From NCBI RefSeq assembly GCF_902712995.1, contig NZ_CACTIB010000008.1:1-64000 (forward strand): DNA of 64,000 bases. Direction: 5' to 3'. Below, piece by piece: positions 44,905 to 56,030 of this stretch. The notes under the pieces were generated by a model. That model ran no database searches and was not told the DNA's origin. It saw only the letters and a list, made by a program, of their open reading frames with translations. Position 1 is the stretch's first letter. Every line of letters begins with the position of its first letter. This stretch comes from Candidatus Mycoplasma haematohominis (GTDB lineage: Bacteria > Bacillota_I > Bacilli_A > Mycoplasmatales > Mycoplasmoidaceae). The position numbers and the translations under genes are program-made.

Positions 44905-45819
44905 GTGAAGGACGATTTAGATAGAAGTTTAAAGTCAGCTCTTGCCAAATATTACTTTGGCATGACATTCACAGAAATTAAGAAACATAGTGCACTTAGT
45001 CAATTACGTTTAACAGATGAAGAAATAATAGATAATAGAAAAGAAATAAAAGAAGTTATAGACAGTCAAACAAAATGTGGTTCAAGCTCTAGATTCTGTC
45101 AATCATTAGAACCACACTATATTTTGAGGAGAAATCAAGACAATAAATTAGTAATTGATACAGAAGAATGTACAAAGATAAAGAACTATAAAGAACTTTC
45201 AGAAGAGACAGTAAATAAAAGAATCAGAAAATATTTACTTACAGATAATCATAAGTTCAATTACAAAGAAGTAGCTCAAAGCATACAGTCATTTGAAAAT
45301 ACAACCCCAGCTTTTCTAAAAGAAACAATGGATAATATTGGTAATGCAGAATACTTATTAGAAAACAAATACATATGTATAAGTGAACATAAGAAAGAAC
45401 TATTTTCTATATTTGCTTTTCACTATATATTGATAGGCAAATATGTGAAGATAATTAAGTCTCAAGAACTTAAAGAACTATGTGTAAAACACAACTTCAA
45501 TTTCTATAAAGATGAATCAATTGATGATAAAGAAGGGTGAAATTCAATACTAGAAATAGATCTACTGATAATACTTGATTTCGGATTAGAAAGCAATGTA
45601 TCTAAAAATAGTTATTATTTAGACGTAATTCCTGATTTGCTCTACGTAAGAAACAATAAGAATAAACCAACTTTAATACTTACCCCTGCATCATGAGTCC
45701 TAATAGAAGAAGATTTACAGATCAACAATTACTATAGAAAAGAAGTCTTAGAATTACAAAAAATTAAGGCTCAGGAATTGAAAAATGCTATGAAGATTTT
45801 TTATCCGAAAGAAAATTAA
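44905..45819 (+). CDS. DnaI-like helicase loader with degenerate P-loop, 304 aa
   Basis: The N-terminal part has a Cys-containing zinc-like region (CGSSSRFCQSLEPHYIL) as in DnaI. The C-terminal part has the Walker B-like LLIILDFGLES (Asp about residue 225) and a final LLYVRNNKNKPTLILT, matching the R...T-SN region of DnaI/DnaC. The P-loop G-x-x-G-x-G-K-T is not there; the equivalent stretch reads YICISEHKKELF. ATP binding is therefore doubtful. Start is GTG 44905. The end overlaps convergent ksgA by 32 bases. The family call is by eye and by its place after the dnaB-like gene. Confidence 0.55.
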
Positions 45820-46570
45820 ATATCTCTACTAGAAATTCAGAAGATAATTCATCTGATCTACTATTCATATATATTTCTTTAGACTCAAATAAATCTTTAA
45901 TTTTTTCCTCCGGAAAATGTTTTCTTAAATTATTTCATAGTGTTTTTCTTGGCATAGCAAAACACTTTCTTAGAAACAAAGCATATTCATCTAAATCAAT
46001 ATCCTTATTGAACTCTTTAGTGAGATGAATAACAGCAGAATCAACCTTAGGTATTGGATAGAAGTGTTTCTTATCTACATCTAATAATTTCTTTACTCTA
46101 GTAAATGTCTGAACTAAAGCAGATACAGAAGAATACTTATTAGTTTTAGGTTTAGCTGTTACGGTCTCAAAGAATTCTTTTTGAACCATGAATATAGCTT
46201 CTTTAAATATTGGTTCTTTTAAAAATTTAAGAATAATTAAAGAAGTTATATAGTAGGGTATATTTCCAAACAATAAGGTTCTCTTATCTTGTTCTATAAA
46301 AGAAAAATCTACTTCTAGAAAATCATTATGTATTACTTTAGAAAGAGGAAAGGTGGTATTTAGATAACTAATAAGTTGATAATCTATTTCTATTAGTATC
46401 AACTTATCTCCTGAGGTTTCATATATATATTTAGTTATTGCTCCAGTACCTGGCCCTATTTCAACTAAACAATCAGATTCAATAGATAAAACATGTTGAG
46501 CTATCTTTTCCTGAATATGTTTGTTCTTTAAAAATACTTGACCTAATCTTTTTTTAGGTTTATTAAACAT
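45788..46570 (-). CDS. ksgA: 16S rRNA dimethyladenosine transferase KsgA
   Basis: Dimethylates two adjacent adenines near the 3' end of 16S rRNA using SAM. 260 aa. KKRLGQVFLKN, the SAM motif VEIGPGTGAIT and the catalytic FGNIPYYITS are present. The start ATG 46570 (or TTG 46573) overlaps the yidC stop. Two TGA are Trp. Confidence 0.96.
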
Positions 46571-47708
46571 CAATACCTAACTTCTGTAACTTCATTTGAG
46601 CTAAGTTCACTTTTTGTTTTCTTCTAATTAGTATGTAATGAATTAATAGACTTTGGAAGATAGTAAATATAGAGTTGAAGAAATAGTAGATAGCTAGACT
46701 AGTAGATCAAAAGAAAGTAGAAGATAGAAGAATAATAGTAATTATCTTTTGAGTTTTACCCATTTTGTAAAGTTGTGAGTTGCTATTATGTGTCTGTTGT
46801 TTTAGATGTGGATTTCTTCTCTTAGAAAGAATTACTGATATTTTTTGAGAGAAAAAATTAGTAGGAATAATAAATAAGAAGAGTAATAAATATAGTCAGC
46901 CTCTTTCTGATATGAAGTGTTTGAATACCATACTTGATGGTGTCTTAGATAAATCTCATAAACCAAATAGAACAGTAAATTTAATAGGTCTGCATATAGT
47001 AACTACCTTAAAGATAATTAGAAAAATAGGAGTAGTTATAAATATGTTCTCTAATGCTGCAAATGGTTTTAAGTTGTGTTTCTTGTTATAAGCAGTTATT
47101 TCCTGATGCTTCTGTAATTTAACTTGTCTATCATTTTGATCATACTTCGCATATTTAGCTGTTATTGCATCTATTGTTGGTTGATGTAATACTTGTTTCT
47201 CAGAATATATAGAAGATCTAAGAGTAGGTCAGAAATTTATAAATCTCATAATGAACATGACTATGATCATTGCAAAGATTACATCTAGACCTGAATTGGC
47301 TAGATATTCACTGCTTTTGTCAAATACGTAGACTAATCCTACAAATACTTTTGCTACTGGATATACAAACCAAGATAGAAAAGGGCCATAAACAGTAGAC
47401 GGTTCAAAAAATGCATGATATTGTGGACCGGCAATACTTCATGAACCAAGATCAAACTTTATTTTTCCAGTACCATATTGTCCAGGTAGATAACCAAACT
47501 CTAAACCTGTGCCTGGATTAGAGTGATATCTTGTATATGGAGCTGCAAAAGATTGAATAAATGATCATGCAATCATTAATCCACTAAAGGAATAAAGAAC
47601 TGCTTTTAAATAGAAAATAAATTTCTTAAATCTTTTATCTTTTCATCAGACAGCATCCTCATGTTTTTTCTTTTCTCAAAACGGAACAAGAAAAGTATCG
47701 CTTTTCAA
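46563..47708 (-). CDS. yidC: Membrane protein insertase YidC
   Basis: 381 aa with five or more membrane helices. The conserved region FAMIIVMFIMRFINFWPTL through the cytoplasmic loop with QKHQEITAYNKKH and LENIFITTPIFL is typical. There is no ATG near the start; I chose TTG 47708, preceded by the site GGAG, about 12 bases upstream. It follows rnpA by 10 bases, the usual order. Many TGA are Trp. Confidence 0.9.
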
Positions 47709-47718
47709 AAGTTGATTT

Positions 47719-48087
47719 CTATCTCCTAGATGCCTTTTTTTCTAAATAAGACATCAAATTTAAATACTCATTTTGCAAATCTGCAAAAGTTACTTCTTGT
47801 TTTTTAAAACGTTCGAAAAAAACATCCTTATAGAAAAAAACACATTTAATTTTTGGACACGCATTAAGTAATTCTTTATTATTAATAGCCCAGAATACTC
47901 TCTTATAGTACTTTCTATTGCAAGATAACTTACACTTTTTCTTAGGTATTATTATCCCAATTTTGATATTAGTAATTAAAGAATCTGGTTTTCAATAGCA
48001 AACCAAATGAGTTGAAAAGGCGTTACTACCTCTTCTTAGAAGAGTTTGAAAATCGGCCGATTTTAGTAGCCGATATTTCTTTTTCAT
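47719..48087 (-). CDS. rnpA: Ribonuclease P protein component
   Basis: 122 aa, binds RNase P RNA to mature tRNA 5' ends. RLLKSADFQTLLRRG at the start and the basic KKKCKLSCNRKYYKRVF motif (RNR helix) define the family; the central Arg of RNR is kept. One TGA is Trp. rpmH normally lies directly upstream, but here three other genes (48187-50022) are in between. Confidence 0.92.
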
Positions 48088-48186
48088 GTAGGGAGGTAAA
48101 GATTCACAATTAATTATTAAATATTTTCTTACAGAAAATTATTGCTTTATAGATACAATCCAAAAAACAGCATAACTTACTTTATT

Positions 48187-48807
48187 TTAGTTGCTGAGAG
48201 CATAATCTGTTGGGCCGCTTAAACTTCTAGAAATTTCTCGCATTTTTCTTTCTAAATCTCTAGGAAGATCCATTCTTTCTATTTCTAGTTCATCAGTTAC
48301 ACATTGAGACTTAAATATAGTTCATCTTTTATCCCTATCTATCTTTTCAGTATCTAATTTACCATCTTCTGTTTTGTATTCAGAATATGATTTCTTAGCT
48401 TGTTGTTCACATCACGAATGAACATAAGTAGAAACTTTTTCTTGTTTATCTGCATCATCTTTTTTCTCAACGTCTTCTTTTGTTGGTTTATCTAATTTCT
48501 TCTCTCCCTCTAAATCCATTTCTGTTTGTGCTATGTGTGTGGTCAAATTACTTATATATATGTCTCTTCTAGATAAGTTAGTATCTTTCCCGTAATAGTG
48601 TTTCTTAATGCTATCCTTATTCCTTCCTATATAAGACCAACCATTCCTTTTGGCATACAGATAAAAATCTGAATATCCTTCAGCAATTTCTGACTTAGAT
48701 AAATTTATTTCTCTATCAAATAATCCTGCTGAATTAGCTATTCCATATACAGCTAAAGATAAAACTCCAGTTATTATGATTCCTCCTAATATATGAGCTA
48801 CAGACAT
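48187..48807 (-). CDS. Small one-helix membrane protein with WC...C motif, 206 aa
   Basis: ATG 48807 to TAA 48187. The helix VAHILGGIIITGVLSLAVYGIA at the N-terminus is a likely anchor, and the rest would be outside. SWCEQQAKKS, then W-T-I-F-K-S-Q-C about 35 residues later, gives a W-C-E ... W-x-x-F-x-x-x-C pattern shared with the gene at 48924. Such patterns are common in hypothetical paralogue families of haemoplasmas. Function unknown; surface exposure is inferred. Confidence 0.7.
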
Positions 48808-48923
48808 GATGGTTTGATTATTCTTTTATTGCTTATATACCCTTAATAGATCATAGAAACTTTGTTTTAAATAATGCTTTTCTTAGTTTATTTCAGGCAA
48901 TTAAATTTTTGGTTTATTTAACT

Positions 48924-49451
48924 CTATTGTTTTGGTTTAGTGCATGACTCGTTAAACACTCCTCAATCATCTTTATTTCGATCGCCCTTTAAGTGAATTG
49001 CGTCTTCCTTTCAATTATCAGGTTTTTGTGTTTTCTTATCCTTTATTTTTATTTCGCATCACTTATTTATAAAGTCAGCAGCCTCCTGAGATTCTTTTGA
49101 ATTTGGGTTCTGAGGAGTTATTTTGTTAACTGATTGTTTTATTTTCGCAGCATCTAAATTTAAATCTTTACTCATATGATCAACATTGTTATAGAAAACT
49201 GTTTTATATGGAGTTTTCTTAACATCAGTAAAAGTGCTATTCAATTGATTAATTATTTGTTCCTTATTATTTCCTATATATGTTTTCTTAGAATCAGGGC
49301 TATTTATCCAATCATAAAGAGGCCCGAAAGTTTCTGGTTTTGGTTCTTCTTTTTTTTGAGTAAATAAACCACATTTATAAGCTATTAAAGTAGTTATACC
49401 TCCTATTGAAGAAGTTATTGCTGTTCAATAACCTCAAAGTTTTTTATCCAT
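48924..49451 (-). CDS. Small one-helix membrane protein with WC...C motif, 175 aa
   Basis: ATG 49451 to TAG 48924, six TGA as Trp. The N-terminal helix YWTAITSSIGGITTLIAYKCG is a likely anchor. The C-terminal part has KWCEIKIKDK and, about 35 residues on, W-G-V-F-N-E-S-C, the same W-C-E/W-x-x-F-x-x-x-C layout as the gene at 48187. The two probably share ancestry. Not otherwise recognised. Confidence 0.7.
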
Positions 49452-49620
49452 TATCAATACTTTTAAATATCTTCTTATTAGCTATATGTAAGAACAAAAG
49501 AAGATTCTGGCGACTTATAAAAAATATTTATTTCTAAACAATAAAAAATCAATTAGTGTTTATTTTGCCTATCTAATACTTCGACTTTAATTAATGAAAC
49601 AGTTCATAGAATAAAAGTAA

Positions 49621-50022
49621 CTAATATCTGTCTTTTCATCCTGGAGTGTTTTTATGGTAAATAGAAGCACCTCAAATAGCACCTGCTATTACCTCATTTG
49701 CCTCTTTAGCTGCTTCTTTTTTCACTATGTATTCCAACATTGCTTCATCTTGCTTACTTATGTAATCAATCTTCTTTAAATGACTTTTCTTTATTAATCT
49801 GAATAAGAAAAAAGAAATAACAGGAGAAGATACACAAAAAATAACAGTAAAAGCTATCAGACCAGAACCCGCATAAGTAACACAAGATAAAGAAATAAAA
49901 AGAACTCAGAACATTATTACACCAAAAAACAATGCAAAAATATTTGATTTGTACTGGCTATTATACCTAGTAGTCAATATCTCCATCATTTGAGATCTAC
50001 TCAATCTTCTACTTAATTCCAT
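49621..50022 (-). CDS. Hypothetical membrane protein with two helices, 133 aa
   Basis: ATG 50022 to TAG 49621, three TGA as Trp. Two close membrane helices (FALFFGVIMFWVLFISLSC and LIAFTVIFCVSSPVISFFLF) follow a short basic N-terminus; the C-terminal 55 residues are charged and probably cytoplasmic. It lies 61 bases after rpmH. Not recognised. Confidence 0.65.
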
Positions 50023-50083
50023 CACTTAACAAGACTTAAACTTTCAATTCAAACAATAACAAACTTATATAAATAATTAAACC

Positions 50084-50227
50084 TTATTCATCACTAACTG
50101 TCAAATACTTTCTCCCTTTTCTTCTTCTATTATTAATAATTTTTCTTCCTGAAGAAGTACTCATCCTAGCCAGAAAACCATGAGTAGTTGCTCTTTTCTT
50201 TTTATTTGGTTGATAAGTTCTTTTCAT
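50084..50227 (-). CDS. rpmH: 50S ribosomal protein L34
   Basis: 47 aa, very basic. [22 protein letters not shown] followed by [16 protein letters not shown] is the L34 pattern. It faces dnaA across the likely origin region, the classical position. Confidence 0.95.
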   Translation of the reverse strand: MKRTYQPNKKKRATTHGFLARMSTSSGRKIINNRRRKGRKYLTVSDE

Positions 50228-50416
50228 TATCTAAATAACCCTTTTATCCCTACCTCTATTTTATGCTACTTTAAATAGACTTTAAGCTCTATTGATATAC
50301 AACCTACCTTTAAATTAACTTTTTCTTATAAATTCTTCCCTATTAATTTCAAATAATAATTAGCTTTAATAAATTTATTATTTAGAAAAGAAATAAAAAA
50401 GGACACTAAGTAAAAA
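50228..50416. other. Intergenic region between rpmH and dnaA, possible part of the origin
   Basis: About 190 very A+T-rich bases between divergent rpmH and dnaA. Coding strand changes here from mostly minus to mostly plus, as expected at a bidirectional origin. I see no good match to the TTATCCACA DnaA box. An AAAGGAC before TTG 50417 may be the dnaA ribosome site. Confidence 0.45.
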
Positions 50417-51394
50417 TTGAACAACAAAAGTGAATATTTAAAAAACGAATTAATTCAGAAACACAGATCATTCATACAGAAGAATAACCCTTCTAACTTT
50501 TTTATCTGTTCCCAAAACTTAGAAGTAAGTAACTATATAAAAATCTTTATTAATTCTGAATCAGACAATAACACTCTATATCTTTACGGAAACAATGGAA
50601 TAGGAAAAACACATCTAATTGGATCTCTTATATCTGAAAAATCTGATTGCTTATACATAGATACATCTGATTTCATAAATACGTATTATGAATATCAGAA
50701 ACTAGAAAAAGACTTCTCTGAACTTACAAATTGACTTCGTACATTCAATTTAATCGTCTTTGACTCACTTGACTTAATAAAAGACAAACCAAACATAAAA
50801 CAACTATTAGAAACCTATATAAAAAACTCTGGAAAACAAAAAATAATATCTATAGGGATTAACAACTCTCAACCATATGAATTCAAAATAATAAAACAAT
50901 TACCTGATCCTAATATCAATGACTTACAAATAATTACAAGTAAATTCCTTTCCTCTTACAACTCAAACATAAGACTAACTAAAGCAGCATTAAATTATCT
51001 ATCGAGCATACTGGGAAACAATATACAAACAATAGTAAATAAATTAATTAATTGATTAGTGATCTTCGGAAACCCTAATTCACTTACTCCAATAGGAATA
51101 GAAGACTTAAATAAAACACTAAAAATAGATTTACACAACCATAAACAAGTACAAGAGATATGCAAAAAATTGAATATAAACGCTAAAGATCTAATTTCTA
51201 AAACAAGAACACAAAAAATAGTATTCAAAAGAGATATTGCTATTTACCTATTAAAAAAGAAATTACTTCTAACTCATGAAACAATAGGAATTCTCCTAAA
51301 CAAAAAACACTCAACGATTTCTCATTCAATAAAAAAAATAGAAGAAAAAATTAAAGATCCTATTTTCAAACAATACTTAGAAACTTTTTTCTAA
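50417..51394 (+). CDS. dnaA: Chromosomal replication initiator DnaA, short form (325 aa)
   Basis: AAA+ initiator that opens oriC. The P-loop LYGNNGIGKTHL lies at about residues 54-65, Walker B is IVFDSLDLI (usual FDDLD), and the DNA-binding domain IV is complete: FKRDIAIYLLKKKLLLTHETIGILLN with KKHSTISHSIKKI. Typical DnaA has 430-470 residues; domains I and II are nearly absent, leaving about 20 residues before domain III. Start is TTG 50417. Two TGA are Trp. Confidence 0.93.
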
Positions 51395-51547
51395 TCCTAT
51401 TTTTTTACACCTCCCCAACAACAGAAATAAAAGGATCTACTATAAAAATTAAATATTTTTTTAAAAGTTTTCGACAAGAAAAATAACTGTCGATAACTTT
51501 AAAACTAATAATAATTAATTTAATAATTTAATAGAAAGTAATAAATA
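51395..51547. other. Putative oriC between dnaA and dnaN
   Basis: A+T-rich 153-base gap. TGTCGATAA at 51488-51496 differs from the complement of the standard DnaA box (TGTGGATAA) at one base. TTTTCGACA at 51468-51476 is its inverted partner with two differences. Together they form a TCGACA ... TGTCGA inverted repeat. A long AT stretch (51504-51533) follows and could be the unwinding element. Confidence 0.5.
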
Positions 51548-52681
51548 ATGTATTTAATAATTAAAAAAACTAATTTAAAAAAAATAAAAAACTATTTATC
51601 AATTTCTTCGAATTCAATAAAGAACACATCAATATTCATAATTGCTAAAAATAAAAAATTAACTTTTCATTTATCTACAGAAATCTACTACACAAAACTA
51701 GAACTAGAAGAAAATGAAAACCTAACAATAAAAAAAGAAGGAGAAGCTTTAATAGAAATAAAAACACTTAATTCACTTATTAATTCTTTAGATTTAAAAA
51801 ACGATTTAGAGATATATCATCCTGAGAAAAACTATCTTCAATTCTTTTCTGGGAAATATCAATGTAATTTAGTTCTTCTAGAATTCAATGAATTTCAAGC
51901 AGAGAAAATAGAAATACCATCAGATATATCTCCTTTAAATATTTCTTATTCTTTACTTAACAACATCTATTCAAAATTAAAAGACTTTTGTAAAAACTCA
52001 GATAACTCTATAGTTTCCAATGCAATACTTACAAATATTCATTTAAATAAAGAAGAAAACATTTCATATATAGAGGCATGAGCTTCTGATTCATATAGAA
52101 CTGTATATGGAGAATTCGATTTTGAATCTTCTAAATCTTTTGAATTAAACATATCTCCTCATATTCTTTCTTTAATTCTTGGCTTGTTTCAAGAATATAA
52201 AGAGATAGATTTTTATTTATCTAATTCAGACGAATATTTAATTTGCAAAAAAGAAGAATACACATTCAAAACTAAATTAAATCTATCTCCTTATCCTGAA
52301 TTTATTAAATGATTCAATATGGATAAGAAAATTTCATTTACTGTAAATAAAAATGATTTATTAGCAGCTATAGATAGAAATTTATTATTAACTAATAAAG
52401 AAATAAAGACAACTATTTATAGAGTAGATAAAGATAAATTATCTATTGAATATAAAGACAGTGAGAAAGGGCATTGCAAAGAAACATTAAAAATCAATAG
52501 CAAAAGCAACGAAAAGATTGAGTTTTGTTTAAATAACAATTTACTAAAGTCGTTAATTAAATTTATTGAATCTGAAGAAATTATTTTTAACGTACATGAT
52601 TCACTGAAACCAATAGTACTCTTATCTAATCAAAAAAACCTTAAATTCAAGCAATTTATACTCCCAGCTAGAAATGTCTAA
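51548..52681 (+). CDS. dnaN: DNA polymerase III beta subunit (sliding clamp)
   Basis: 377 aa, follows dnaA as usual. Ring-clamp domain repeats are recognisable by size and by the segment WASDSYRTVYGEFDF and the C-terminal FKQFILPARNV (clamp C-termini usually end in M-P-(I/M)-R). Sequence divergence is high. Two TGA are Trp. The stop overlaps the hrcA start. Confidence 0.9.
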
Positions 52682-53690
52682 ACATGATTTAAATGATAGG
52701 CAAAGGAAAATTCTTAAGGTAGTCATAGATAAACATGCGATAGAGAACAAAACTATTAGTTCTTTATCTTTAGCTAAAACTTCTGAATTTAGCGAATGAT
52801 CTTCAGCCACTATCAGAAATGATATGGCTGTATTAGAAGAATGTGGCTATTTAAAGAAAGAATACTATTCTTCTGGAAAAATACCTACGCAGAGAGGATA
52901 TCAACTTTATATTGAATCTTTAATGGATGAATATCCTGGCCATCAAGAAATTAAGAACAAGTTATTAAATAAATTTTCTTCTAGAAATACGACTATAGAC
53001 GAAATATTAGATGAGTGTGCAGTAATTATTTCTAATTTTTTAAATCTCCCAATATTGTTAACTAAGAGTATTGGCGAAGAGAGACTTAGAAAAATAGATT
53101 TAGTAAATATAAATGAAAAATATAGATTAATTCTTTTGATTACATCATCAGGAGAAATTATTAAAGACTTTGTTTGTTTAGAAGAAGTGAGTGAACAAAA
53201 GGAACAAGATCTTTTGGCTGCAATTAGATTGTTAAATGAGCAACTATATAACTGTCCGGTTAGTCAAATATCGCAAAAGTTAGATGAAGCTAAAGAGCAA
53301 ATAAAGAGAGTAGTTTATTCTTTTGAGTTTATATATGAGGTGATTATTTCTAGAATTCTCTTGAATAAATTAAATAGCATTCAAGAGAAAGTAAGTAGTA
53401 AAGTGTACAACGTTAAGGCTATTGCAGAATATGAAAATATAAACGCTCCAGCTATATTGGATTTATTGGATAAATATTCAACTTTTGCTCCTATTAATTA
53501 CAACTGTTTAAAAACTGGAAAGACATTATTTAATTTAAGAGGTGAGTCAGATGAAGGGTTTGCTATAGCTGTTACTGATATGGGAATTCATAAACTTTTT
53601 GTGTTTGGCCCTCTTAGAATGAACTATTCTCTTATTAAGTACTTGTTTGATTTTCTTAACGAAAAGATACAAATATTACAAAAAATTTAA
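52674..53690 (+). CDS. hrcA: Heat-inducible transcription repressor HrcA
   Basis: 338 aa. The N-terminal winged helix is clear: RQRKILKVVIDKHAI, then SSATIRNDMAVLEECGYL and G-K-I-P-T-Q-R-G-Y-Q-L-Y. The C-terminal GAF-like part ends with a LGPLRMNY-type motif. HrcA represses chaperone genes through the CIRCE operator; I saw no CIRCE element in this window and no chaperone genes. Overlaps dnaN by 8 bases. Confidence 0.93.
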
Positions 53691-53701
53691 AATTAAGTAT
53701 T

Positions 53702-54937
53702 ATGGGTTCATTTTTGGATAATAAAGATGTGGATGCAAATAAAGGGAAGGCAGACGAAAGGGATATTGTTGCCGAGTATGACAAGTTAAAAAGAGAGTTT
53801 AGGAATTTAGAGAGAGAAGAGAAACAATTAAAGGATTATTTGAATGTAAATGTTTTTGACTATGCTCAGAATACTCAACAAATAGAGGATATTTTTTCTA
53901 TTCATAATCCTTCAATGGCTTTTCTGGACTACGATCCAGAGAAACATAAGATAAATCCTAATATCCCTGTAATAGATGTAAATAATCTAACTAAGTTTTA
54001 TGCAAGCAGAAAAGTCCCTTCTCTTCTTAATGTAAGTTTGAAGATATATCTTGGGGATATACATGTTATTGTTGGTCCTAACGGTTCAGGAAAAACAACT
54101 TTATTTAATTGTTTAAAGGGGATAGAGGATTATGAAGGAGAGATATTGGTAGATGGTAAAGAATTACAACAACATCCTGATTTTGTTTCTGATGAGATAG
54201 TTAGTTTTGTTTCTCATGAGTTTGGTTGGGATTTATATTCAACAGTTGAAGATGTAATAGCTGAAAGATTTCAGGAACTTAATAGAACTGAAATAGAGAT
54301 GCAGAACTATATAAGAAGCTCTCTTGAACAGTTAAATATTTCTTATCTTAGAAATCTTCACATTATTGATTTAAGTCTTCTAGAAAAGAGAAAAGTTCAA
54401 ATAGTTATTGCTTTAATTTCTGATCCTCATGTAATTTTGTTTGATGAGATATTTTTAGGATTACAACAACATGAATACTTTGAGTTGTTGGTTATTTTCA
54501 ACAAACTTAAAGCAGAAGATAGAGCTTTAGTTATCTTCTCGCATTCGTTTGATGAATCTGCAAAGTTTGCTAACACCATAACTGTTCTTGTTGAAGGTGG
54601 AGTGTACTTTACAGGTGCAGTAAGTAATTTTCTATATACAAAACTTCTTAATTACTCTGTAAGTACGTCTGATAATAAGAAGGCTTTAGATATTCTTTCT
54701 AAATTAGAGGGATGTAGTTTTTCTTATAAGGATGTTGTGGATACTATATGAGTTAAGTTTGATGGTACGTTGAATTTACTTAAGTTTCAACAGGAGTGTG
54801 TTGCTCAACAGCTAATAATACAAGAGTTGTCTTTGTTAGAAACTAAATTGGAAGATCTGTATGATGTTCTGAGGAATGTTGGTAATAAAGAGGCTATTAA
54901 GACAATAAATACACTTTCATTTTTTACTCCTGAGTAA
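53702..54937 (+). CDS. ABC transporter ATP-binding protein with degenerate signature motif, 411 aa
   Basis: A charged N-terminal extension of about 90 residues precedes the ATPase domain. Walker A GPNGSGKTT, Walker B VILFDE and the H-loop FSHS are intact. The LSGGQ signature reads LSLLEKRK, so ATP hydrolysis may need a partner with a good signature. About 60 helical residues follow the domain. No permease gene is adjacent here. Overlaps the convergent tsaC end by 14 bases. Substrate unknown. Confidence 0.8.
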
Positions 54938-55487
54938 GGTTTACATATTCAGAAATATCTGAGTATTTTATTTCTCCTTCTCTTAGTATTTCTTTTGTGT
55001 CATAGTTGAATACTGTAGAAGCTTTTTGGCTTGGTTTAAGCCCTTCTGAAATATCTATATATTCAATTGAAATATCAGAGTTTTTGAATATTTCTTTTGC
55101 TTCTTCTAAAGATTGAACTGTAGGATTTTGAGTTATATTAGCGCTTGATGCATAGATTGGAAAGTTAATTATTTTTATTGCATTTAATAAAGTTTGACTG
55201 TTAGGCATTCTATATCCTTTTCCTTTGAAAATAACAGTTAGAGCCCCTGGTCAATATTTATTTAGTAAGTTGGATAGATCTTGTGGAACAGCGTTTTCTA
55301 TTTGAGAAATGCTATTTATTAGCCTTACTGTTTTTTTATCTGAATGTACTCTTTTTTTTATTTGTAGTATTAGATTTTCATCTATAGCTAATATTCCGTA
55401 TACGGTGTCGGTAGGAGTTATTACAGCTTTACCTTCTAAGAGGTAATTCGCTATTTTTTTCTCTGGAGACTCACCTTTTAAAGGCAA
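54924..55487 (-). CDS. tsaC: L-threonylcarbamoyladenylate synthase (YrdC/Sua5 family)
   Basis: Makes threonylcarbamoyl-AMP for tRNA t6A formation with TsaD (7808). 187 aa. TPTDTVYGI, KKRVHSDKK and W-P-G-A-L-T-V-I-F are the YrdC hallmarks, followed by ASSANIT. The start is TTG 55487, ten bases after the tRNA-Gly 3' end, so it may be processed from a common transcript. Confidence 0.92.
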
Positions 55488-55496
55488 TATTTATAT

Positions 55497-55570
55497 TGGA
55501 GCAAAATACGGGAATCAAACCCGTGTCTTGACCTTGGCAAGGTCATGTTTTATCATTAAACTAATTTTGC
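55497..55570 (-). tRNA. trnG: tRNA-Gly (anticodon GCC)
   Basis: 74 nt with encoded CCA. The acceptor stem GCAAAAT/ATTTTGC pairs over 7 bp, the T stem ACGGG/CCCGT over 5 bp, and the anticodon arm TGACC-TTGCCAA-GGTCA shows GCC. The discriminator base is T (U73). It reads GGY codons. Confidence 0.95.
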
Positions 55571-55601
55571 TTAGTCTATATTTAAATAATAAGGCCTTAT
55601 T

Positions 55602-55739
55602 TTGAAAAGTAAAATAATACTTATTTGCGGGGATTGCAATTCTCGAAATTATACTTACTCGAATTCAGATAAATTGTTAAATTTGAATAAGTATTGCTCT
55701 AATTGCAGAAAAACAACTCTACATTATGGCAACAGATAG
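55602..55739 (+). CDS. rpmG: 50S ribosomal protein L33
   Basis: 45 aa. ILICGDCNSRNYTYSNSDK and NKYCSNCRKTTLHYGN carry the two C-x-x-C pairs and the typical L33 end. Start is TTG 55602. It overlaps secE by 14 bases; rpmG-secE-nusG is the usual order. Confidence 0.95.
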   Translation: MKSKIILICGDCNSRNYTYSNSDKLLNLNKYCSNCRKTTLHYGNR

Positions 55740-56001
55740 GTTTAGAGTTAAGAGAGATTTAGAAAATCAGGGATTATCAGAAGTTGATTACAATCCTGAC
55801 GATTATTCTTGATTTAAAGTTCACTATAAGAGCGTTAAACGTTCTTCTAGAGTTCTTTTGGCTGGAGTGATTAAGAACTTTAGAAGAGTAACCTGACATT
55901 CTAAGAAAGGTTTGATTATTGAGTACATTCAGGTAGTTGGGGTTCTTGTTTTTTTAACTTTATTTTGTTTTTTAATATTTACACTTGTTACGGGCATTTA
56001 G
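55726..56001 (+). CDS. secE: Preprotein translocase subunit SecE
   Basis: 91 aa with one C-terminal membrane helix (QVVGVLVFLTLFCFLIFTLV), preceded by the amphipathic VTWHSKKGLIIEYIQ region typical of SecE. Two TGA are Trp. Placed between rpmG and nusG. Confidence 0.9.
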
Positions 56002-56030
56002 CAGGTTTAATAAATAAAATTAAATAAGTT

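Noticed and set aside
52674..53690. CIRCE operator near hrcA
   Set aside because: I found no TTAGCACTC/GAGTGCTAA pair by eye around hrcA; the gene overlaps dnaN and has no room for its own operator.
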